Assembly: GCA_022848835.1 (NCBI GenBank)
Contig: JAJISG010000018.1
Location: 1 to 5,264, forward strand
Source: Thermoplasmatota archaeon
GTDB taxonomy: Archaea; Thermoplasmatota; Thermoplasmata; RBG-16-68-12; JAJISG01
Reading direction: 5' to 3'
Length of the DNA: 5,264 nucleotides
Made by a program: the position numbers and the translations under genes. Positions 1-4,993 of this stretch are shown here, one piece after another. The stretch's first letter is position 1. Every line of letters begins with the position of its first letter. The notes under the pieces are model-generated. The model was not told the origin of the DNA and did no database searches. It saw only the letters and a list, made by a program, of their open reading frames with translations.

Positions 1-1301
1 GCCTCTGCCTCCGTCAAGCCACGGGACATCAGATAGTACAACACATCCTCGCTTATCTTCCCAACGGTGGCCTCGTGGGTGATGGTAGCATCGTCCTCCT
101 CTATGTCCATATAGGGATAGGTGTCCGAGCGGGAGATGGGGTCAAGCATGAGGGCGTCACATCTTACGCTGGACTTGACGCCCGTCGCACCCTTCGCCAC
201 GGCTAGGTGTCCTCTGTACGTGACGCGTCCGCCGTTCCTAGACACGGACTTGCTGGTAATCCTGGACTGCGTGTCAGGAGCCAGATGAATCGCCTTGGCT
301 CCAGCGTCTTGGTGCTGATTCTTGCCGGCAAAGGCCACTGAGAGAATCTCGGCCTTAGCCCCCTTGCCAACCAGGTATACCGACGGGTACTTCATGGTCA
401 GGGCACTGCCTATGTTGGCGTCCACCCACTCAACGGTGGAGTTCTCATAAGCGTAGGCTCTCTTCGTGACCAGATTGTAGACGTTATCCGACCAGTTCTG
501 GAGCGTGGTGTATCGCACCTTGGCCCCCGGCTTGGCTATGACCTCCACTACTGCTGCATGGAGGGAGTTGGTGGCATATGTGGGCGCTGTGCAGCCCTCA
601 ATATAGTGGAACTGGCAGTCCTCCTCCCCGATGATGAGTGTCCTCTCGAACTGCCCTGTGTTCTCCGCGTTGATCCTGAAGTAGGCCTGTAGGGGCTGAT
701 CTATCTTGACTCCCTTGGGGACGTATACGAAGCTGCCACCACTCCAGACAGCCGTGTTCAAGGCGGCGAACTTGTTGTCCTCCGGGGGGATAAGTGTCCC
801 AAAGTACTCCTCGAAGATCTCGGGATACTCCTTCAGGCCAGTATCGGTGCCCATGAAGACCACGCCCTGCTCCTCAAGCTCCTTCAAGACGCTGTGATAG
901 ACGACCTCCGATTCATACTGGGCTCCCACACCAGCGAGGAATTTCCTCTCGGCCTCGGGGATACCCAGTCGCTCGAAGGTGCTCTTGATCTTCTCAGGGA
1001 CGTCGTCCCAGTTCCGCTCCTCCTTCTCCGAGGGCTTGGCGTAGTAGCTCATGTCGTCGAAGCGAAGCTGACTCAGGTCTCCTCCCCAATCTGGCATGGG
1101 CCGCTCCAGGAAGTGCTTGTAGCCCCGCAGTCTCAGCTGCAGTACCCAGTCCGGCTCCTCCTTCCTCCTTGATAGATCCCTTACGAGATTCTCATCGAGG
1201 CCCTCGGGGGCCCTGTAAATGTACTCGATGTCGTCGCTGAAGCCGTACTTGCTGTAGTCCCTGTCATATGTCTCGTCTTCAATCTCCCTCTCAAGCGCCA
1301 T
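1..1301 (-). CDS. sufB: SufB, Fe-S cluster scaffold subunit (3' end cut by window edge)
   Basis: SufB is the cytoplasmic scaffold subunit that, with the ATPase SufC and usually SufD, assembles Fe-S clusters. The visible 433 residues align through their length with my recollection of E. coli SufB. Clear blocks are [14 protein letters not shown] (about 48-61), the [21 protein letters not shown] stretch (about 178-198), [15 protein letters not shown] (207-221), IEGCTAPTY (234-242) and the C-terminal [12 protein letters not shown] (408-419). C381 and H409-E410 match E. coli C405 and H433-E434, residues tied to cluster assembly; C237 matches C254. A Cys-rich insert present in E. coli SufB is absent. 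About 35-40 C-terminal residues should lie beyond the edge. The ATG start lies 1 nt after the sufC1 stop and has a strong Shine-Dalgarno, so the two genes are surely co-transcribed. It is a canonical SufB rather than SufD, because the Cys and His-Glu residues are kept. Confidence 0.97.
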   Translation of the reverse strand, partial: MALEREIEDETYDRDYSKYGFSDDIEYIYRAPEGLDENLVRDLSRRKEEPDWVLQLRLRGYKHFLERPMPDWGGDLSQLRFDDMSYYAKPSEKEERNWDDVPEKIKSTFERLGIPEAERKFLAGVGAQYESEVVYHSVLKELEEQGVVFMGTDTGLKEYPEIFEEYFGTLIPPEDNKFAALNTAVWSGGSFVYVPKGVKIDQPLQAYFRINAENTGQFERTLIIGEEDCQFHYIEGCTAPTYATNSLHAAVVEVIAKPGAKVRYTTLQNWSDNVYNLVTKRAYAYENSTVEWVDANIGSALTMKYPSVYLVGKGAKAEILSVAFAGKNQHQDAGAKAIHLAPDTQSRITSKSVSRNGGRVTYRGHLAVAKGATGVKSSVRCDALMLDPISRSDTYPYMDIEEDDATITHEATVGKISEDVLYYLMSRGLTEAE

Positions 1302-1302
1302 G

Positions 1303-2088
1303 CTATATCACCTCAATAGTACTTTCATCCTTTATCCATTTATATCCCAGTTCCTCCAGCTTGGCCGCCAGATCGCTGCCCCCGGACTTGACGATCTTAC
1401 CGCCAATCATTACGTGAACGTAGTCCGGGGTAACGAAGTCCAGTAGTCTCTGATAGTGAGTTATGAGTAGGATGCCATTCTCCGGACTGGCGAACTTGTC
1501 GATGGCCCGGGCCACCGTCTTCAGCGCGTCTATGTCGAGGCCGGAGTCGCTCTCGTCCAAGATGGCGATGCTGGGCCTGAGGACGAGCATCTGGAGGACC
1601 TCTGCCCGCTTCTTCTCCCCTCCCGAGAAGCCGTCATTAAGGTACCTGGCGCCAAAGCTTGCGTCCATATTGAGGGTGTCCATCCTCTCGTCTACGTACC
1701 CGAAGAACTCCGCGACCTCCAACTCCTCCTCTGGATGCATCCTCTTATAAGCGATGTTCAGGAAGCTGCCCAGCTTCACACCGGGCACCTCCATGGGATA
1801 CTGGAATCCTAGGAAGAGACCACGCTGGGCCCTCTCGTTGGGTGCCAGCTCCAAAATGCTCTCGCCATCGAGGAGGACATCCCCCTTGAAGACTTCGTAC
1901 TTTGGATGACCCATCAAGACGTGGGAGAGGGTAGACTTGCCACTGCCGTTGGGCCCCATGATAGCGTGAATCTCGCCGGACTTGACAGTAAGGCTCAGGC
2001 CTCTGAGGATCGTCTTTCCCTCAACGCCCGCGTATAGCCTTCTTATGTCCAGCACAGTCATCTCGGTGGTCTCCCGAGGCTCCGTCAC
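1303..2088 (-). CDS. sufC: SufC, ABC-type ATPase of the SUF system (copy 1, paired with sufB)
   Basis: SufC is the soluble ABC ATPase that dimerises on SufB/SufD and drives the conformational change needed for cluster assembly. In 261-residue numbering the order is Walker A GPNGSGKS (45-52), Q-loop Gln96 in LGFQYP, signature FSGGEKKR (154-161), Walker B SIAILDES with catalytic Glu179, D-loop SGLD (182-185) and switch His211 in THYQ. No membrane segments are present, as expected for SufC. The start is uncertain. GTG at 2088 lies about 31 nt from the TATA box, like the second ferritin-like gene. In-frame ATG at 2061 (codon 10) has GGGAG 8-9 nt upstream and aligns with the start of the second SufC, giving 252 residues. 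By eye it is roughly 55-60% identical to the copy at 4160-4906, so they are old paralogues rather than a recent duplication. Confidence 0.96.
   Translation of the reverse strand: MTEPRETTEMTVLDIRRLYAGVEGKTILRGLSLTVKSGEIHAIMGPNGSGKSTLSHVLMGHPKYEVFKGDVLLDGESILELAPNERAQRGLFLGFQYPMEVPGVKLGSFLNIAYKRMHPEEELEVAEFFGYVDERMDTLNMDASFGARYLNDGFSGGEKKRAEVLQMLVLRPSIAILDESDSGLDIDALKTVARAIDKFASPENGILLITHYQRLLDFVTPDYVHVMIGGKIVKSGGSDLAAKLEELGYKWIKDESTIEVI
1307..1314 (-). promoter_or_regulatory. Shine-Dalgarno site of sufB inside the sufC1 3' end
   Basis: On the minus strand GAGGTGAT lies 5 nt before the sufB ATG. It matches the complement of the 16S rRNA 3' tail (GGAGGTGAT) and is embedded in the last codons of sufC1. 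It fixes the sufB start and indicates translation from a shared sufC1-sufB message. Confidence 0.8.
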
Positions 2089-2104
2089 CCCACCATGGGT
2101 AACA

Positions 2105-2117
2105 ATAACGGCGTAAT
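2105..2117. promoter_or_regulatory. Candidate operator at the sufC1 promoter (ATAACG-G-CGTAAT)
   Basis: This 13-bp imperfect inverted repeat (one mismatch between 6-bp arms) overlaps the downstream edge of the sufC1 TATA box. The same element, perfectly palindromic, sits in the same position at the sufC2 promoter (4125-4137). A protein bound here would block promoter access, so repression is the simplest reading. The protein that binds it is not shown by the sequence; the adjacent HTH regulator is the nearest candidate. Confidence 0.5.
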
Positions 2118-2123
2118 ATATAA
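2114..2123 (-). promoter_or_regulatory. TATA box of the sufC1-sufB operon
   Basis: On the minus strand TTATATATTA is a strong archaeal TATA-box match. Transcription would start about 25-27 nt downstream, near 2093, giving a leader of roughly 5 nt to GTG 2088 or 30 nt to ATG 2061. The box is preceded by ACTTA-type sequence and runs straight into a palindrome, as at sufC2. No purine-rich BRE is obvious upstream. Confidence 0.7.
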
Positions 2124-2155
2124 GTGTGGTTGCATGGGTTCGCTGACTGAGAAAA

Positions 2156-2178
2156 CGCGCATGGTTAAATCATGCGCG
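2156..2178. repeat. Perfect 8-bp inverted repeat around the regulator's TATA element
   Basis: Arms CGCGCATG (2156-2163) and CATGCGCG (2171-2178) are perfect reverse complements separated by 7 nt (GTTAAAT). The spacer holds the only TATA-like sequence upstream of the regulator gene. A further half-site, GCATGG, lies at 2132-2137. The arrangement suits an operator for autoregulation. Because the predicted transcript starts downstream of it, an RNA hairpin is less likely. Its sequence differs from the ATAACG palindrome at the sufC promoters. Confidence 0.5.
2165..2170 (+). promoter_or_regulatory. TATA-like element of the regulator gene
   Basis: TTAAAT is centred about 26-27 nt upstream of the GTG at 2194, which is the usual archaeal TATA-to-start-site distance. 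This predicts a leaderless transcript and supports GTG 2194 as the start, since no convincing Shine-Dalgarno precedes it. The box is weaker than that of sufC1. Confidence 0.45.
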
Positions 2179-2193
2179 CACCTATGAATAAGA

Positions 2194-2922
2194 GTGGACC
2201 TTGGTGATCTGAGAGGGCGGCAGTGGTGCGAATACGCCGTTCCGAAATTTCTGCCAGCCCTTAGAGCCGACATAGTCCTCAACCTGGCTCAGCGCCATGG
2301 TCTGAGTCAGAGACAGATAGCCGCGAAATTGGGCCTTAGCCAGGCTGCCGTCAGCCACTACACCACCTGTAGGCGGGGTAACGGTAGTGTCATGAGAATA
2401 TATCCGGACCTCTCAAAATACGCGGAGAAGCTTGCAGGCCGAATCAGTCGTGGACTCTCGGGGGCGAGACTAACGGCCGCCCTGTGCGGAGTCTGCACCT
2501 CTTTCCGTCAGGGTCAGGGAATCGGGCCCTGCTTCTGCATCTATGAAGGGGTCTCGAAGCCCGACTTTCTGTCGAGCCTTGGCGATGGTATCGGCTTTCC
2601 GAGGCAGCCCTGTGAGACCTTCGTAGTCCAAAGGCTCCTCCCACATATCCGGTCGGGAGTGGCCCGATCCCTGTCTGGAAGGCTCAGCCAGGAGAAGGTA
2701 GCCTCTGCCTTGGGGGTGAGTCAGCCCGCCGTAAGCCAGTACGTGGCCAGCGGGAGAGGGGAAGGTCAGCTGGAGAACGACGTCCCAGCCCTTAGGGAGG
2801 ATGTTGAAAACTTGACCGAGAGGCTGGAGGAGGGTCTCTCTCCAGAGGATAGGAAGAGCTCTATCTGCCGGATCTGTGTTGATTTCAGGAGAGGAGGCCT
2901 TAGCCAGGCCGGCTCAGGATAG
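2194..2922 (+). CDS. Tandem-duplicated XRE-type HTH regulator with paired cysteine motifs
   Basis: This is a probable cytoplasmic DNA-binding regulator of 242 residues built from two copies of one module about 127-128 residues apart. Module 1 has C12-E13, an HTH at about 33-58 (LSQRQIAAKLGLSQAAVSHY) and C98-x-x-C101. Module 2 has C140-E141, an HTH at about 160-186 (LSQEKVASALGVSQPAVSQY) and C225-x-x-C228. CE-to-CxxC spacing is 86 and 85 residues. The HTH resembles short archaeal COG2522-type regulators and the N-terminal domain of ThiR-like proteins, recalled without a search; no ThiN domain is present. Additional Cys occur at 59, 113 and 115. The repeated Cys triads could bind a metal or Fe-S cluster, but that is inference. 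GTG 2194 is the first in-frame start after a stop and sits about 27 nt from the TATA element. It is divergent from sufC1-sufB and upstream of the ferritin-like genes. Confidence 0.87.
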   Translation: MDLGDLRGRQWCEYAVPKFLPALRADIVLNLAQRHGLSQRQIAAKLGLSQAAVSHYTTCRRGNGSVMRIYPDLSKYAEKLAGRISRGLSGARLTAALCGVCTSFRQGQGIGPCFCIYEGVSKPDFLSSLGDGIGFPRQPCETFVVQRLLPHIRSGVARSLSGRLSQEKVASALGVSQPAVSQYVASGRGEGQLENDVPALREDVENLTERLEEGLSPEDRKSSICRICVDFRRGGLSQAGSG

Positions 2923-2999
2923 ATACCAGTTCCTATCGTTCTCCAAGCCGCACGATGTGTGAACCGATGGGGGGGTAGGGGACCGCCCTGTGCCAAAGC

Positions 3000-3007
3000 A
3001 TTAAGTA
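3000..3007 (+). promoter_or_regulatory. TATA-like box of ferritin-like gene 1
   Basis: ATTAAGTA, preceded by the purine-rich AAAG of a possible BRE, lies 39 nt upstream of ATG 3039. The predicted start site is near 3028-3030, leaving a leader of about 10 nt that holds little more than the Shine-Dalgarno. The same octamer precedes ferritin-like gene 2 at nearly the same distance. Confidence 0.55.
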
Positions 3008-3014
3008 CGTCCCG

Positions 3015-3032
3015 TCCTCATCGAAATGAGGA
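3015..3032. repeat. 7-bp inverted repeat over start site and Shine-Dalgarno of ferritin-like gene 1
   Basis: Arms TCCTCAT (3015-3021) and ATGAGGA (3026-3032) are perfect reverse complements with a CGAA spacer. The right arm contains the Shine-Dalgarno GAGG (3028-3031), 7 nt before the ATG, and the predicted transcription start falls in the same place. It could be an operator; if transcription starts further upstream than predicted, it would be a hairpin hiding the ribosome site. No equivalent is seen at ferritin-like gene 2. Confidence 0.4.
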
Positions 3033-3038
3033 ATCGCT

Positions 3039-3524
3039 ATGGGACAGAAAGGGAGGGAGATCGTCGGTCCAGAGGTGAATGGCATCATATCACTGCTGAA
3101 CCAAGCCGTTGCCGCTGAGGCCTTGGCAGCCTACCGGTACCTCTACCTCTCCAGGTGGGCGGCAGGGATGGAAGCGGCTGAAATTGCGGAGGCCTTCACG
3201 AAGACCTCCGAGGAGGAGTGGCAGCATATGTCTCGGCTTATGGATAGGATTGTCGAGTTGGGAGGGCGACCCCTGACCCGTCCCTCCGAATGGGAGAACG
3301 GCTCCTATGCGAAGTTCCATGAGCCACCCAGGGACCAGACAGACCTTAAGACCATGGTGGTAGATAGCCTCGCTGTGGAGAGGGTCGCCATCGAGTTCTA
3401 CCGGGACCTCGTTCGGAAGACCGAAGGGAAGGATATGGTCACCTACCTGCTGGCCATGGAGCTCCTGGCGGACGAGGTCAAGGACGAAGAGTTCTTCGAG
3501 AGTCTCCTGAAGGGCTGGAAGTAG
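3039..3524 (+). CDS. Ferritin-like diiron protein, copy 1
   Basis: A 161-residue protein expected to form a four-helix ferritin-like bundle (bacterioferritin or Dps-like class) that binds two irons, for iron oxidation and storage or peroxide removal. Apparent ligands follow the bacterioferritin order: E27 in AEALAAYRYLYL, E60-x-x-H63 in EEWQH, E114 in VERVAIEFY and E146-x-x-D149 in DEVKDEE. The last pair is ExxD where bacterioferritin has ExxH. The ELGGRP turn after helix B (73-78) is typical of this family. No signal peptide is seen, so it is probably cytoplasmic. ATG 3039 has GAGG 7 nt upstream. The next gene encodes a gap-free paralogue. No haem-ligand Met can be assigned by eye, so calling it bacterioferritin would overreach. 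Its place between a Cys-rich regulator and SUF genes suggests iron supply or protection for Fe-S assembly. Confidence 0.87.
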   Translation: MGQKGREIVGPEVNGIISLLNQAVAAEALAAYRYLYLSRWAAGMEAAEIAEAFTKTSEEEWQHMSRLMDRIVELGGRPLTRPSEWENGSYAKFHEPPRDQTDLKTMVVDSLAVERVAIEFYRDLVRKTEGKDMVTYLLAMELLADEVKDEEFFESLLKGWK

Positions 3525-3559
3525 GACACGGCAAGCCCTCCCTCTCTTGTCACGGAAGG

Positions 3560-3567
3560 ATTAAGTA
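3560..3567 (+). promoter_or_regulatory. TATA-like box of ferritin-like gene 2
   Basis: ATTAAGTA follows the purine run GGAAGG and lies 35 nt upstream of ATG 3595. It matches the box before ferritin-like gene 1 base for base over 8 nt, and scattered identity continues for about 10 nt downstream. A predicted start near 3590 gives an almost leaderless message, so the second copy is probably transcribed on its own as well as by read-through. Confidence 0.5.
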
Positions 3568-3594
3568 GATTCCGGACGAATAGGTTATGTTACC

Positions 3595-4068
3595 ATGGGC
3601 AGAAAGGGTACGGACATTGTTGGAGAGAAGGCCTCCGAGATTGTGAAACGACTGAACCAGGCCCTCGCCGCTGAGGCGCTGGATGCCTACAGGTACCTCT
3701 ACCTCTCCAAGTGGGCGGCAGGCCTCGAAGCCCCCGAGGTTGCCGAACTCTTTCACCGCATCTCTGAGCACGAATGGCAACACCTCGGCGCCTTCATGGA
3801 CAGGATAATTGAGCTTGGAGGCAGGCCGATGGCGCGCACCACCGACTTTGAGAAGCTCTCTTATGCCGACTACATGGAGCCTCCGAAGGACAGAGCAGCC
3901 CTCAGGAAGATGGTGGAGGACAGCCTCGTGGGCGAGAGGAAGGCCATCGAGTTCTATAATGATCTTGCAAGTTTCTGCAGGGACTCCGATCCCGTGACCT
4001 ACCTTCTGGCCTCTGAGGCACTGGCCGATGAGGTCAAGGATGAGGAAGACCTGGAGAACCTTCTATAA
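3595..4068 (+). CDS. Ferritin-like diiron protein, copy 2
   Basis: A 157-residue paralogue of the preceding gene, aligning without gaps, with the same putative diiron ligands at the same numbers: E27, E60-x-x-H63, E114, E146-x-x-D149. It shares NQAxAAEALxAYRYLYLS near the N-terminus and ELGGRP at 73-78. It differs mainly in the surface region 79-100 and the last helix, and lacks the final GWK-type tail. At DNA level an 18-nt run (3692-3709 against 3136-3153) is identical, so the pair arose by tandem duplication and has since diverged. AGGT at 3582-3585 is a weak Shine-Dalgarno 9 nt before the ATG. As both copies keep all ligands, both should be active. They may form mixed shells or act under different conditions. 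Confidence 0.87.
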   Translation: MGRKGTDIVGEKASEIVKRLNQALAAEALDAYRYLYLSKWAAGLEAPEVAELFHRISEHEWQHLGAFMDRIIELGGRPMARTTDFEKLSYADYMEPPKDRAALRKMVEDSLVGERKAIEFYNDLASFCRDSDPVTYLLASEALADEVKDEEDLENLL

Positions 4069-4115
4069 CGCGGACTAAGTATCGGCCCTCCCTAGGCGAG
4101 TTTGGCTGACAAAAT

Positions 4116-4128
4116 ACTTAATATATAA
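4116..4128 (+). promoter_or_regulatory. TATA box of sufC2
   Basis: ACTTAATATATAA is a strong TATA box preceded by the A-rich, BRE-like GACAAAAT. A start site about 26 nt downstream falls near 4148-4150. That is past the in-frame ATG at 4136 and just before ATG 4160, which decides the sufC2 start. A promoter here means the second suf group need not depend on the ferritin-like genes upstream. Confidence 0.7.
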
Positions 4129-4137
4129 CGGCGTTAT
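4125..4137. promoter_or_regulatory. Candidate operator at the sufC2 promoter (ATAACG-G-CGTTAT)
   Basis: This is a perfect 13-bp inverted repeat with 6-bp arms about a single central base, overlapping the 3' edge of the TATA box. It matches the element at the sufC1 promoter (2105-2117), which differs by one base in one arm. The centre lies about 8 bp downstream of the TATA centre in both promoters, an arrangement expected of a repressor site. The binding protein is not identified. Confidence 0.6.
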
Positions 4138-4159
4138 GAACCTACTAAAGGGTGTGAAG

Positions 4160-4906
4160 ATGCCATCCCAACTCGACATAATCGACCTCCATGCAGGTGT
4201 GGAAGGCAAGGAGATTCTGAAGGGCATAAGCCTCCCCGTACCCCAGGGTGAGATTCACGCCCTTATGGGACCCAACGGCTCGGGAAAGTCCACCCTCTCC
4301 TATGTAATCCTGGGGCACCCCAAGTACGAGGTGTACAGCGGGAAGGTGCTGCTAGATGGAGAGGACGTTCTCGAGATGGACACCGACGAAAGGGCCCGGA
4401 AGGGGCTCTTCCTGGGCTTTCAATACCCGCTGGAGATTCCAGGGGTTCGACTCTCTAGCTTCCTGGAAACATCCCTGAGGTATCTCAAACCAGGCCTCCT
4501 CAACGGGGAGGACTTTCACGATCTTCTGAGGGACAAGAGCCAGATGCTCAACATCGAGGAGAGCTTTCTTGAGAGGTCGGTCAACGAGGGCTTCTCAGGA
4601 GGTGAGAAGAAACGAGCCGAGGTATTGCAGCTGGCCCTGTTCGAGCCCAAACTCGCGGTCATGGATGAGACAGACTCTGGCCTGGACATCGACTCCCTCC
4701 AGGTCGTATCGTCTGCCATCAACGCCGTGGCCGAGAGAGGCACAGGCATCCTACTCGTCACTCACTATCAAAGGATTCTGCGGTATGTCATTCCCGACAA
4801 GGTCCACGTCTTGATGAACGGCAGGATAGTGAGGACCGGGGGTAAGGAACTCGCCTTGGAGCTGGAGGAAAAAGGCTACGATTGGCTGAGGAAGGTTAAA
4901 GGATGA
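4160..4906 (+). CDS. sufC: SufC, ABC-type ATPase of the SUF system (copy 2, upstream of sufS)
   Basis: A second SufC ATPase of 248 residues. All functional motifs are intact: Walker A GPNGSGKS (37-44), Q-loop Gln88 in LGFQYP, signature FSGGEKKR (145-152), Walker B with catalytic Glu170 in VMDETDSGLD, and switch His202 in THYQ. An upstream in-frame ATG at 4136 would add 8 residues. It overlaps the palindrome and lies only about 14 nt from the TATA centre, so it is unlikely to be transcribed; GGTG at 4151-4154 serves ATG 4160. The mid-domain region after LSSFLE (about 103-140) differs most from copy 1. SufC normally contacts SufB or SufD, so this copy may pair with a different partner encoded beyond sufS, or the two may be interchangeable. 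sufS follows after 87 nt with no visible promoter between. Confidence 0.96.
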   Translation: MPSQLDIIDLHAGVEGKEILKGISLPVPQGEIHALMGPNGSGKSTLSYVILGHPKYEVYSGKVLLDGEDVLEMDTDERARKGLFLGFQYPLEIPGVRLSSFLETSLRYLKPGLLNGEDFHDLLRDKSQMLNIEESFLERSVNEGFSGGEKKRAEVLQLALFEPKLAVMDETDSGLDIDSLQVVSSAINAVAERGTGILLVTHYQRILRYVIPDKVHVLMNGRIVRTGGKELALELEEKGYDWLRKVKG

Positions 4907-4993
4907 GCTGGGCCTTTGTACTCTGCCTCCCCCTGTTGGCGGCGAGCGGTTCTGAGGCTGCCCGCCCCTATTCAGGAGGAAGGAGGTGCCGAG
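4907..4993 (+). other. Intergenic leader between sufC2 and sufS
   Basis: These 87 nt contain no TATA-like box, so sufS is probably read from the sufC2 promoter. A GC-rich segment in the middle could form an imperfect stem (GGCGG near 4938 with CCGCC near 4965). A 33-codon frame starting at 4903 runs through it with an ATGA overlap on the sufC2 stop, but I do not call it as a gene. Confidence 0.5.
4982..4988 (+). promoter_or_regulatory. Strong Shine-Dalgarno site of sufS
   Basis: GGAGGTG lies 5 nt before ATG 4994 and is a near-full match to the anti-Shine-Dalgarno sequence. It fixes the sufS start, and a strong internal ribosome site is typical of a downstream gene in an operon. Confidence 0.8.

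Noticed and set aside
706..1172. Two short plus-strand frames opposite sufB
   Set aside because: They lie wholly antisense to strongly conserved SufB coding sequence and show no family features.
2094..2096. ATG on the minus strand upstream of sufC1 as its start
   Set aside because: It is out of frame with sufC1 and meets a stop after three codons.
2923..3038. Small gene or RNA in the gap between the regulator and ferritin-like gene 1
   Set aside because: The 116 bp hold no supported frame and no tRNA-like fold that I can see. Beyond the promoter and the inverted repeat near its right end I find nothing.
3525..3550. Pyrimidine-rich tract after ferritin-like gene 1 (a similar GCCCTCCCT follows gene 2) as a terminator
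   Set aside because: Archaeal terminators are T runs. These tracts are C-rich and have no clear stem, so I do not call them. The shared 9-mer is probably left from the duplication.
4136..4159. Upstream in-frame ATG giving sufC2 eight extra residues
   Set aside because: It lies about 14 nt from the TATA centre, upstream of the expected transcription start, and its first bases belong to the palindrome. ATG 4160 matches the SufC family start better.
4719..4727. ACGCCGT core in sufC2 coding sequence (and a partial one at the right edge) as further operator copies
   Set aside because: Only 6-7 bases match, inside Asn-Ala codon runs, with no palindrome or promoter nearby. It shows that the core alone is not informative.
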